In this document: one piece after another, positions 10,018 through 18,970 of the stretch
Numbering within the stretch: the first letter of the stretch is position 1
How the letters are laid out: each line of letters begins with the position of its first letter
Assembly: GCA_038380435.1 (NCBI GenBank)
Contig: JAWZYU010000005.1
Span: 36,416,001-36,480,000, forward strand
Reading direction: 5' to 3'
Source of the DNA: Ryuthela nishihirai
Lineage: Eukaryota > Arthropoda > Arachnida > Araneae > Heptathelidae
DNA length: 64,000 bases
Program-made: the position numbers and the translations under genes
The notes under the pieces: model-generated
Seen by the model: the letters and a program-made list of their open reading frames with translations, nothing else
Told to the model about the DNA's origin: nothing
Databases searched by the model: none

Positions 10018-10974
10018 ATGGCATGTAACGCACAGTTTTTGTGTGTGTATATGTATTGCAATGAAGCAGGCGAGCGTTGTATTGACTTCATCAAAGAGAC
10101 AGTGGCAGTGAGAACTGTACAATTTCGTGTACTGAACTGACTATAACTCTTAATGCATCAGAGTGGTTTACATTTGCTATCCATGTAGATGAAGTGATGG
10201 CTGTAGTACGTAACGTGTGCGGCACCCAAAAAGACCACCAACTACGTAATGCCATTATGGAATATTCTGAATCGATTCTACCCTTCCTGCTGGGTCCTGC
10301 TTTCGATGGGTCTGAACGTGTATATCAGCTGTTGGTGGATATTTTCCAGCAAGAATTAACACGTCTGATACCGTTAGATTTCAGCCTGAAGAAAAACTAT
10401 CAACAATTGTAGGGTGGTCAGGGTTGGGTTGGGTCGTTTTACCTCTGAGCGGCACTTTTTTGCACACCATGGGCTAAATGGCCAGGTCACATGGACCCCG
10501 AAGGCTCAGAGAAGGTTGGGGGTGGGGTCCCACTGGAACAGCTGTTGGGAGACAGATGGTAGCCTCCCGTCAAGGCCATCCAGCGTGTTCTTTAACATGC
10601 ACAGGGTATGGCTCTCTCGCACACGGGGCCACGGCTTAACGTCCCATCCGACGGACGGCGGCCTTTCCAAGCCCATCGGTGTCCCCTACTGACCGTGGGC
10701 AGGGTGGGGAATTTTGCGGAGATAAATCTCAACGCTGACCCAGCTGGGACTCGAACCTGGGAACTACAGATTACAAGCCTGGCGCGCTACCGACTGAGCC
10801 ACCCCCGCCCCAAGGTGGTCAGGTGACCTGGACATTGATGCATTAGCACAAGTGTTTGTGGATACGGCCTGGAAACAGGGTCTGTTATGCTTTGTAGATG
10901 TTGGATTTGTATGTACTCTGAAATATAATACTGTTGTTGATGATGCAAAAAATGAAATGTATAAATTAGTTTAA
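10018..10974 (+). pseudogene. Second PC4-like or paralogous Polinton relic (copy B), split by SINE1
   Basis: An ATG at 10018 opens a frame of about 40 codons. After a frameshift near 10140 it continues with TITLNASEWFTFAIHVDEV (about 10142-10198), resembling the PC4 C-terminal strand and helix. A helical region follows. A SINE1 inserted at 10423-10811 splits the gene. The 3' part ends in TAA at 10972-10974 after another frame change. The gene lies directly after copy A, so the pair may come from a tandem duplication. The PC4 assignment is weaker than for copy A, and the C-terminal helical extension is unrecognised. Confidence 0.45.
10423..10811 (-). mobile_element. SINE1 inserted in the Polinton
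   Basis: Full-length reverse-strand SINE1. The tRNA-like head is at the high coordinate, with the inverted B-box GGACTCGAACC near 10747-10757. It is flanked by GGTGGTCAGG at 10413-10422 and 10814-10823. It interrupts a Polinton gene and so post-dates the arrival of the Polinton. Confidence 0.95.
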
Positions 10975-11190
10975 TAAAAATTTGAAACCTATGTAATGTG
11001 TCTGTCATAACAATTTTAACAATAGTGGTACTTGTATTAGAAATTGTGTCTCCTAATAAAAATATTCAGTGTGGGGAATGAAAAGTCTTAGATAGTGATT
11101 ACAAAATACGAGTCTGTAACTTAACGGTGGACATTCGACAGTTTATAGGAGATATCCCTACAGTTACAGGAGTTACCTTTCATTAGACCA

Positions 11191-12250
11191 ATGGCAAAAC
11201 CTAGTATGATACGACGTCTGGGTTCAACAGAAAATAAAGCGTTGAAAATTCATTACTACGATCTTGAAAAAGGTTATGGCAGTATTAAGAGGTTAGCTCA
11301 GAATACAGGGCTGCCTCTCAAACTCATACGAGAATGGTTAGAAAAGCAACCATCCTACATGTTGCATAAACAGGTTCAAAGAAAATTTCCCTGTAACAAA
11401 GTTTACGTCACAGGCCTAGACGAACAATGGCAAGCTGACCTTATGGTAGTAAAAAACTTAACCCGATATAATGATGGATACCGATACATTCTTACAGTTA
11501 TCAATGTGTTCTCTCGTCATTCTTGGGCTATCCCTATGAAGACCAAAACAGGAAAAGAAATGGTTCAAGTTTTTAGCAAAATTCTCGCTAAAGGACGATG
11601 CAATATGCATTTAAACACAGATCAAGGAACAGAATTCACAAATCGTGTCTTCCAAAAGTTTCTTAAAACAAAAGGGATACATTTCTTTGCCAGTTACTCT
11701 GATAAAAAAGCAGCACTGGTTGAGCGCCTGAACAGAACCCTACGTGAGAAATTGGGAAGGTTACAATACGAGAAACAACACATATTGTTACCTAGAGGTA
11801 TTGCAACATGTCTTCAAAGGATACAATGGTACAGTCCATAGTGCACACGATAAGGCTCCGAAAGACGTGACCTTGAACAATAAAGATGTAGAGTGGCAAC
11901 GGTTGTATGGCAAAACTATCAAAAACGAGAAACCCATATTTAAGGTGGGTGATTCTGTTCGATTAGCCAGTCTGAAAGTATCTTTCAAGAAAGCAGGAAC
12001 CCATTTGTGGACAGAAAAAATTTTCAAACTGGTTCAAGTATTACACCGTAAGCCCCCTGTTTATCGTGTAAGAGATTCTGAAGGAGAAGAGGTAAAAGCT
12101 GTTTTTTATTAATCAGAATTACAAAAAGTGACTGAACCCACCCACTAAGTAGTCGAGAAAATCCTTGAAAAGAAAGGACAGCGTGTTCTTGTCAAGTGGC
12201 GTGGGTACCCAAAACCCACTTGGATACATAAAAGATGGATAATTTCTACT
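11191..12250 (+). pseudogene. Polinton integrase (retroviral-type rve domain plus chromodomain), frameshifted
   Basis: This is a DDE/rve integrase, which would join element ends to chromosomal DNA. From the ATG at 11191 the frame reads an N-terminal zinc-binding/HTH-like region, then the catalytic core. The first Asp lies in EQWQADL (about 11423-11443), the second in NTDQGTEF (about 11617-11640), and the Glu in ALVERLNRT (about 11716-11742). The first frame ends at 11841. Homology moves to another frame from about 11800 and runs to TAA at 12110-12112. A chromodomain-like segment (RVLVKWRGYPK, about 12183-12215) follows beyond two stops. The chromodomain would be expected to read histone marks at the target. 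All catalytic residues survive, but the reading frame does not. Confidence 0.9.
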
Positions 12251-12277
12251 TGACACTACCCTCCACTGGAAGCCAGG

Positions 12278-13301
12278 ATGTTTTTCCCCACAACTGAGAG
12301 ACTGATTTCACCGTTCGCCTAGCTCAACCTATTCGTCTCAGCGGAAAACGGAAAGTGGGTTTAGCCGAAGTTCATATCCCTTGAGCTGGTACAATGTCGA
12401 TGGTTCTAATGACACCTATCAATATTATGCTCCTGCTCCCCTTGAAGAATACTATAAAATCAAGCTAAAACCTGGCAAAATCACTCGGAAAGAATTGCCA
12501 GCTCATCTCTCTGCTCTCGTCCCAAAAAGAAATAATTGTGACACACAGTGGTGGATATTGGGTTTTCAAACCTAGTGAAGGATATGGAATAATGTTCTTT
12601 AAATCGAATCTTATCAAGCTTCTGTGTGAGAGTGATGGAGAAGTAGACAAAGCTGTCTACCATCGATTTTCTACCAAGCTTTGTAACACTGCATCATTCG
12701 AGATAGATGATGAATGTTACTTCTATGTGATTCCTCCAAGTACTTTCCACGAACGAAAGGTGCCCCATGAACGATACGAAACTGTCGAATCATTATTCGA
12801 TGCGATGAACCAGGTGATACGCTACAAATTGAGAAAATTCTGCTACAATTTCTTGCTACAAATTTCTGCTTCAAGCAACAGGCCAACCACACGATGATGA
12901 TTGATGCAGCCAAGTTACACTTCATTAAATTTCCTGATTAAAACCCAGGATTAGGGGAGATGCTAGGATTTACCAAATTGGACTTACCATTGAGTAAAGC
13001 AGTTGGAGACTATCCCATCGATATGAATAGAGGTATCTATGGTATATATATCTATACTGACTTGATTGCTCCTCAGTTGTTAGGTGACATTTATGGTGAA
13101 CTGTTGCATGCTGTAAACCCTGCAATAAGAGCCCATAATAACGAAGCAATTGTATCTGTGTATCAACAATCTGATTATTATCCTCTGGCAAGAAACGCCT
13201 TTGAGAGTGTGAGAGTCTTCTTACGCACCTATTCAGGAGAACCGCTTCACTTCAAATTTGGTAAAGTGTTGATCAAGCTTCATTTTTCCAATGAGAGTTA
13301 A
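12278..13301 (+). pseudogene. Candidate Polinton minor capsid (penton-like) protein, broken
   Basis: Starting near the ATG at 12278, fragments in different frames resemble a conserved Polinton structural protein. They are an early VRLAQPIRLSGK-like strand and SWYNV (about 12390-12404), a middle part at 12538-12897, and a C-terminal part at 12960-13301 with IAPQLLGDIYGE and a final FKFGKVLIKLHF. The last pattern (hydrophobic-G-x-V-x3-LHF) typically closes this family. At least three frameshifts or stops separate the pieces. Position between integrase and major capsid genes supports a virion role. Assignment as the penton rather than another structural protein is my inference. Confidence 0.6.
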
Positions 13302-13313
13302 ATTTGTCCCACC

Positions 13314-13610
13314 TTCAGCAGACATCTACAATACTACAAGGAGCAAACGGGTAGGGGTGTGTTTAGAGGCCCCCGATACCAGAGAGGGGATGGACTAGGA
13401 AGCCTCTTTGCCACGCTCAGTCGTTTCATCACCCCCCTCGTGAAACTTGCCTTGGCCAATCTACGTAAAGGAGGACTGCGATTTGTTTCCGAGATGGCTG
13501 GAGGTGAAAACTTTAAAACAGCAGCCCAAGCAGGATTACGTGAAGCTGGTGTAGATTTGTATAGAAACATTACCCTATTCTTCATAAGGCGAATAAACGT
13601 TGTAGAGTGA
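13314..13610 (+). CDS. Small glycine-rich Polinton virion-like protein
   Basis: The frame reads YYKEQTGRGVFRGPRYQRG, then GLGSLFATLSRFITPLVK, an amphipathic glycine-containing helix, then a basic alanine-rich tail, ending near 13610. This build is seen in a conserved small protein next to Polinton capsid genes and recalls membrane-active or core-associated minor proteins of adenovirus type. The frame is intact from about 13314, but an in-frame ATG appears only at 13359. The true start may have been lost or may be non-AUG. It lies between the candidate minor capsid and major capsid genes. Confidence 0.55.
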   Translation, partial: FSRHLQYYKEQTGRGVFRGPRYQRGDGLGSLFATLSRFITPLVKLALANLRKGGLRFVSEMAGGENFKTAAQAGLREAGVDLYRNITLFFIRRINVVE

Positions 13611-13626
13611 AGGACGTGTTTTCATC

Positions 13627-14874
13627 ATGAGCATTCAGAAGATTCATCCTGATTCTAGCGACTGTGCCCATTCTGAATTGGACTTGTTTTTGGTACACCC
13701 TACAGTTTCACAACTGGAGAGAGAATGCTACATCAATTACCTGCCACTAGCCTCGTTGGAAGTCAACTCTCCCCTGGAATGCGTTGTGAAAGGATCAGAC
13801 GAATACATTTATCTCTCTCTCGTTGTTTTCTTCGTCTGGTAGTGAAATAGTCAATGGTGGTGGTGCTATAGCTCCTTGTAATCATTTCTTGCATGCCCTC
13901 TTTGCACAAGTAGGTGTCTTCCTCAATGACAATTTAATAAGCGCATCCCACATCTTATACCCTTATCGTGCATACCTAGAGACATTACTGAATTATGGTT
14001 CGGATGCAAACAAGAGCCAACTTAGTACAAGTCTCTGGTACCCAGACACACCTGGAAAAATGAGAGAAAAACTTTAGTGAAGACAACAGGTATTGAACTC
14101 ATCTCCTGGATTCATGCTGACTTGTTCAATCAAGAACGATACCTGCTAAATCAAGTGGACCTGCAAGTGCGTTTGCTACGTTCCAGACCCAAATTCTGTC
14201 TTGTAACCACTGAAGAGAACCCAAGTCACAGGGTGCAAATCCTGGAAGCAGAATATTTTGTACGTAAAGTGAAACCTAATACAGGTGTCATTCTTGTTCA
14301 TGCCAGACCACTGAGCAGTGAAAGTGCCAAGTATCCAATTCGGAGGACAGATGTTCGAATGTTTTCTGTTGGCACAGGCCTCTCAAGTGTAAATCAAGAT
14401 AATTTATTTCTCGGTCATTTACCAGTATGCTTTCTACTGGGTATGGGTGACAGCACCAGTCTAGTGGCGATTATTCCCAAGAATCTTTTCAACTTTCAAC
14501 ATTTTAATGTCAATTATATCAGTCTTCACGTGGATAGTGATCACCAATCCTACACCCCAGACTTTGCTAATGGACGATACCTATGCTGTTATCAAGGACT
14601 ACTGAAAGCATCGGATATATTGAAATCAGACAAAGGGATCAACCTCTCGAGATAAGCTTATGCAGATGGCTACAACTTATTTGGATTCCAGCTGTCTCCC
14701 GAACAGTTAGAGAGTAATCAAGTGTTTTCCTTAATAAAGACTGGTAGTGTGCGATTAGAGCTAAAATTTACCAAACCACTAACCAGTTCGGTCACAGTGA
14801 TTTTGTATGCTGAGTATCAGAACTTGCTCGAAATTCCATTGGATCGAAAAATAATTTTTGATTATTCATCATGA
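13627..14874 (+). pseudogene. Polinton major capsid protein (double jelly-roll), frameshifted
   Basis: The ATG at 13627 begins a protein with the conserved early motif SELDLF (about 13672-13689). It then has the PLASLE region, and after a frameshift near 13815-13825 the NHFLHALFAQVGVFLN segment (about 13880-13927) with YPYRAYLETLLNYG (about 13960-14000). Frames change again near 14075. The third piece (14077-14655) holds the central jelly-roll strands, and the last piece ends at TGA 14872-14874. This family, often listed in databases as F54H12.2-like, forms the capsid lattice in Polinton-type elements. The stop overlaps the protease ATG by ATGA. Confidence 0.88.
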
Positions 14875-15351
14875 ACCTTCATCAATTAGAAAATCTATTG
14901 TCCTAACTCCCCACAAGTCTAGAAGTGTTTGCTCCTGATCGACTGCCCGAAATATTAAAGCACAAGCTTTGTTCATCTTTAACACTGACCTTTCCAACAA
15001 GCCTGAAACTCATTGGATAGCTGTTTACAAGAAAGGAAACATGAGTGATCACTTTGATCCTCTTGGAGTAGAACCTGATCCAGACATTCAAACATATTAC
15101 AGATAGGTGTACGTCATGTGTTTCATCTTTCGATTCCAGTACAAGACCTAATGAGTGACACCTGTGGAGCACACTGTCTGTATTTCTTGTTTAAAAGGGT
15201 GAACAGATTGAGCCTTGTGTCATTGCTTCATCAGCATTACACTTGTGAGCCACGGTACAACGACTGCATGGTGGTTCACTGGCTCTGCAAACTCCTTCAA
15301 ACATCATCATTGCAACACGTTCCCAGTGTGGAGAAACAACCTTCACACTGA
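14871..15351 (+). pseudogene. Polinton adenovirus-type cysteine protease, broken
   Basis: An ATG at 14871 overlaps the capsid stop. Fragments carry the expected catalytic order of adenovirus-type (C5-like) proteases: His in HWIAVYKKG (about 15013-15040), Asp/acidic in DHFDPLGVEPDP (about 15049-15084), Gln and Cys in VQDLMSDTCGAHC (about 15136-15176). In Polintons this enzyme is thought to mature capsid proteins. A stop close to the start and frameshifts, including one near 15100, inactivate it. It is followed immediately by the ATPase. Confidence 0.85.
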
Positions 15352-15943
15352 AACTGATTAAAGAAGCTCCCCATGTGTTGCAACCTCGTTCCTCAATGCA
15401 TCGTGTATTGTTATGGTGAATGGCAGGAAAGCCTTTCGCCCCTTAGTCAAAAAGGTACAATTCTATGAAGGATTCCCCGAAGATCTGGAATTTGACCCAC
15501 ATAGACCAATTCTGCTGTTGTTGGATGATTTAATGGAACAGTCTGTAGCCAGCGAACGAATATCTCAGCTCTTTATTCGAGGAGGTCATCATAAAAATAT
15601 TACGATTGTGCTTATTTTGCAAAATCTGGTTTTAAAGGGAAGGAATTCGAGGACTATATTTATATATTTATATTTTTTTACTAGAGAGACTATCTTTCTA
15701 TATTTATATATTTTTTTTTTGTTCAAAAACTCAAGGGACGGATCACAAGTCACCCATCTGGCTAGACAAGTGTTTCCTCATCGTTTCAAGCTTCTGACCG
15801 ATGTATACAGACTGGCAACAACACCCCCTTGCGGCTATTTGTGTGTCGACCTTCATCCAAGAACGTTAGACTCTGAAAGGCTCCGAGCTCGAATACTTCC
15901 TTCTGAAGCTCCAGAGATTTTGTACATCAGCAATGAGAATTAA
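15289..15943 (+). pseudogene. Polinton packaging ATPase (FtsK/HerA type), Walker A mutated
   Basis: The Walker A region near 15320-15342 reads SQCGETT where the family has a Lys before TT. The essential Lys is replaced by Glu through a single AAA-to-GAA change. After a frame change near 15400 an open frame runs to 15943 with Walker B PILLLLDDL (about 15507-15533). The later conserved segment RDGSQVTHLARQVFPHRFK (about 15732-15788) is followed by a GYLCVDLHPRT motif. An AT-rich insertion of roughly 60 bases (15655-15719) breaks the conserved region between them. In related elements this ATPase is thought to package the genome into capsids. Confidence 0.88.
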
Positions 15944-15948
15944 AAAAC

Positions 15949-16293
15949 ATGGCCCCTTTCTTCAATGCTTAGGCAAACTGAAGGGTAGATAACGTAAAGG
16001 GCTACTACAGTATGTGTCTAATCCTCAGATCTATGCCCTGTGTGAAGTGTGTGTTAATTTCCTGAAAGGTCATATTCAAACCAACCCAGGTATACTTAAG
16101 AAACTGAGGTATACTTGAGAAACTGAATACGTTATATATACTTGAATATTACGATCGCTATGCCATTCGAACACTAGCTTCCAAACGAGTGAGTGTGAAG
16201 AAAAAGAAACAGATTGTCCAAACAGGCTCTGAATTTACCATTCCATTGATTACTGCGGCATTACCTCTCATTTTCTCCCTGTTACGAAAATGA
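15949..16293 (+). pseudogene. Small basic Polinton protein with hydrophobic C-terminus, broken
   Basis: An ATG at 15949 begins a small Lys/Arg-rich protein with IYALCEVCVNFLKG (about 16029-16070). There is an early in-frame TAA, and a near-perfect duplication of about 20 bases (GGTATACTTAAGAAACTGAG-like, 16090-16127) shifts the frame. The restored frame has a basic KKKKQ stretch and a hydrophobic end (PLITAALPLIFSLL) closing at TGA 16291-16293. Such small proteins follow the ATPase in many Polintons. Their function is not established here. The stop overlaps the next ATG. Confidence 0.6.
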
Positions 16294-16690
16294 TGAGTGT
16301 AAGGCCCATAGAACATCGTCATATACACAAAAAAGTGACTGGTTTAGACCAGGAGACGAAAAAAATACTGGAATCGAGCGAGTCTGACAAAGCTGAAAAA
16401 TACCTGGCTGTTCTGAGAAATTTCCTGCTGTTTACTAAGCAATTGAAGAGCCTGAAGTCATTAAGCTGGATATCCCCCTCTCAAGGCAAGAAATTCTCGC
16501 TGAAGTCCCTAAAAACAAAAGAAGAGAAGTCAAAGAAAAGCTCATGTCGTTACCAGAAGAAACAGTAACGTAGGACAGAGTTGGATGTGTGGCCCTTGGT
16601 GGTAAACGACTTCCCAAAAGTGACATTGTAGACTTTTTAAAGCCTTCTAAAACTGTAAAAAAAGAACTCTCTGATTGGATTACCTATTAA
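16290..16690 (+). pseudogene. Conserved small Polinton protein, last gene, frameshifted
   Basis: The ATG at 16290 overlaps the previous stop (ATGA). The first frame ends at 16568. From about 16440 another frame carries IPLSRQEILAEVPKNKR and, after one stop near 16573, a glycine-containing end with LPKSDIVDFLK (about 16612-16644) closing at TAA 16688-16690. The order (basic start, EIL-x2-VPK motif, C-terminal G-x-x-[LI]-x-x-S-[DN]-[IM]-[VL]-D) matches a conserved but functionally unassigned Polinton family. Confidence 0.6.
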
Positions 16691-17190
16691 TTTTTGTACT
16701 TCAAGATATTGTCATGAAAAAACAATTTGTATCAAGAGATGTGTATAAAAAAACTGTAACTTCTGTTTTTATCAATAAATGAATTAAACTGAATTTTTGT
16801 TTCTGTTTCAGTTACTATACCGTAACCGTTACTGTGTTTTGAACTAACCGTGTGTAACCTCTAACACTTCACTTTTATTTGAAATTTGATCCTAAAGCAA
16901 GCACTGTTTCTGTCTCTCCTTTTCACTTCCAATTTCCCCTTTCCTATTTAATTAAGCATTTTAACATGTCTAAAGTTTGTCCGTCCTTTTCAAGCAGCAA
17001 AAGTAAGGAAATGTTTGCTATTTGGTTCACCATGCATTTTAGCTATACTGCAGGTGAATTTCGCGTAAGATTGAAAATCGGTTACCATCCGTCCGAATTT
17101 ACGATATTTTACCGAATTTTGATGTGAAATATATATATTTCATTAGGAATGATTGGTTTACTTCGTTATTTGTAGACATTTTTAGTTTAG
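16691..17190. other. Polinton right non-coding segment
   Basis: About 500 bp between the last recognised gene and the right inverted repeat. One 82-codon open frame at 16879-17127 has no recognisable motif. There is no room for a polymerase gene. Confidence 0.6.
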
Positions 17191-17542
17191 GAACGTTACC
17201 ACCCAAAAATTTAGTTTGTAAATTTCAGAATTAGTTGCCAATGGGTTGGACACGTCAGAATATTACGAGGCTGATGACGTCAGACACCAAGATGGAGGGC
17301 TTAGAGTAATTTGGGAGTTTTAAAGTTGTTTACTTCACTATGGGTTTGGGTGGGTCAACCAGGGGTGTCAGAGGGGAGGCGTGTGACGTCAGAATCAAAG
17401 ATGGCGGACGAACGGCAAAAGCGGAGGACTTTCCTTAACTGGAAGTAACGTCAGAGTGGCACGTCACCGGAAGTGGGTGTGGTCGTGACGCCTGACCTTG
17501 GGGGCCTTTTCAAGGTCAAATCGAGGAGGTTTCGGTACCACT
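17191..17542. repeat. Polinton right terminal inverted repeat
   Basis: Reverse-complement partner of 9131-9493 with the same internal landmarks (GACGTCAGACACCAAGATGG; GGAAGTGGGTGTGGTCGTGA). It differs from the left copy by scattered substitutions and a few indels. Confidence 0.95.
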
Positions 17543-18149
17543 ACGGCGATTCTAAAACTTATTTTAAGGATTCAGGCACCTAAGAAGGCTTCTGATCAGA
17601 ATCATGTGCCAGCTGATATAAAAATACTGGTATTCAATAATTTCAGTATCCGAACTCGAAATCGTATCGAATAAACATAGTGATCACCATCGAAACCTGT
17701 GAAAGTGATCACTTTTCAGTAAGGGTAGAAAAAAAAGTAGCTACTGAAGTCCATATTAGTAAGTCAAACTGACTTGACAAACCCTCTTCTTCCATCCCTC
17801 TTCAGTGGAGTTTTAAGTCAGTTTCAGTTCTGAAAGATGCTAACGGCCTGTACCACAAGAACACAAAATTGCGTTTTATCACTACGCCTTTCTGTTCACT
17901 CCATCTCCACAGGGAAGCAGTGCACAATTCTCCATCCAGTTACACATAGCTACCATTTCAGCCTTCCCATATCTTAAATTTCCAGCAATTACAGCCTCAA
18001 AATCTTAAATATACTTTAAATCCCGAAAAATGTTGAAATTCATAGACTTAAAGAGACTTGATTTAAACTAAAATTCATTCTCATTTCTCACAAAAAAAGT
18101 TTTTAAAATTACAGACCTACAAATATGACATCGCATCATAAAACCTTCC
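17543..18149. other. Unassigned DNA right of the Polinton
   Basis: No recognisable coding motif or shared repeat. Confidence 0.45.
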
Positions 18150-18395
18150 ATTTAAGGTCTTGGGACAGATTCTTTCATTTCTAAACAGCACTTTCTTCTG
18201 CTAAATGGGCAGATCACATGGGATCAAAGGATCCGAACTGGGTAGCAGAAGCGAATTCACTGGCACTCCCGTGAAGGCCATCCAACGCAATGTTTTACGG
18301 AAATCACAGAGTATAACTCTATTGTACCTAGGGCCATGACTTAACGTCTCATCAAATGATGGTGGCTTTTCCAAGCCCATAGGTCTCCCGATTCT
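18150..18395 (-). mobile_element. Old SINE1 copy
   Basis: A heavily diverged reverse-strand SINE1 body. It still has CTAAATGGGCAGATCACATGG, GTGAAGGCCATCCAACGC, GGGCCATGACTTAACGTC and TTTTCCAAGCCCATAGGT in the right order. The tRNA-like head is missing. Its divergence compared with the intact copies shows that SINE1 has been active over a long time. Confidence 0.85.
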
Positions 18396-18411
18396 TATAA
18401 AAAAAACAATT

Positions 18412-18840
18412 AATATCCTCTCAAGAAGCTGCTTGTTACAGAGGTCTAACAGGAGACTGTCAGTTTATACGCCATAGCAGAGGGTCTGTGAGGAAGGCGA
18501 GACCTCAGCCAGAAGCGACCATAAGTCTCAATCCTGGAGGGGGTCATTTAGGGGCATACAAAGGATTTTGTAGTAAAAAAAGTGTCATTTCTGAAGTACA
18601 AAATCTTTTATATGTCCATACAGTTGTTTTCATATGGAGTACTGAAGGATCAGGGGTTTGCCTTCTTGGAAAAGAAACTGGCTGGCTGTCGAAATGAAAA
18701 AATGAAACACTTGCGGGTCTCTAGGAAGGGGCCACAGTCCCCATGACCCATCCTTATGACCACCACTGACCTCAACAGAAAAACCACACAAACATCCATC
18801 CCTTACCCTAGTCTCGAACCCAGGTCACGTCTTACTGAAT
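18412..18840 (-). mobile_element. SINE2 copy split by a DNA transposon
   Basis: The 3' half of SINE2 is at 18412-18515 (TCAAGAAGCTGCTTGTTACAGAGG... GACCTCAGCCAG). The tRNA-like half resumes at about 18774-18835 (CAACAGAAAAACCACACAAACATCC and the inverted B-box TCTCGAACCCAGGTC). The intervening segment belongs to a different repeat. Confidence 0.8.
18518..18773. mobile_element. Non-autonomous DNA transposon (family also at 38219 and 44595)
   Basis: It shares CATACAAAGGATTTTGTAGT and AAGTGTCATTTCTG with the element at 38219. It shares GGGTTTGCCTTCTTGGAAAAGAAACTGGCTGGCTGT, CTTATGACCACCACTG and surrounding bases with 44595-44757. It interrupts a SINE2. No coding frame is present. Confidence 0.65.
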
Positions 18841-18879
18841 GTAAATTTAGGGTTAAAGGGAAAAAATATCAGTTCAGGT

Positions 18880-18970
18880 ACAGTGGGGACTAGAACCTAA
18901 AAACATAAATTAGGAGCGTGCTAACGAACTTACCTCTCAACGTTTAGATGTTTTGAGCAAAGTTTTTATT
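18880..18970 (-). mobile_element. Decayed tRNA-like sequence
   Basis: On the minus strand an A-box-like GTTAGCACGC is followed about 30 bases later by GGTTCTAGTCCCC, a B-box-like sequence. It does not fold as an intact tRNA and may be another old SINE head. Confidence 0.3.

Larger units (their letters stand above)
9131..17542. mobile_element. Polinton/Maverick element, compact, degraded, lacking polymerase B
   Basis: The element is bounded by long inverted repeats (9131-9493 and 17191-17542) whose outer ends read AGTGTTACC and, inverted, AGTGGTACC. Between them, all on the plus strand, lie relics of retrovirus-type integrase, capsid proteins, adenovirus-type protease and FtsK/HerA-type packaging ATPase, the combination that defines Polintons. 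It measures 8.4 kb including a SINE1 insertion (10423-10811), well below the usual 15-20 kb, and no protein-primed DNA polymerase B region is present. Most genes have stops or frameshifts. A 6-bp target duplication is not obvious: the flanks share only GCGA. Confidence 0.93.

Noticed and set aside
10414..10826. Long open frames crossing SINE1 copies
   Set aside because: GC-rich SINE1 bodies give repeated open frames on both strands (also at 3732, 7197, 41979, 60323 and 63544). They share sequence because the SINE is repeated, not because of a protein.
16879..17127. Additional Polinton gene near the right end
   Set aside because: The 82-codon frame has no match to known Polinton proteins and its composition is like the surrounding non-coding DNA.
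9131..17542. Integrated retrovirus or LTR element
   Set aside because: The integrase is retroviral in type, but there is no reverse transcriptase, LTR or protease-RT order. Capsid, adenovirus-type protease and packaging ATPase identify a Polinton.
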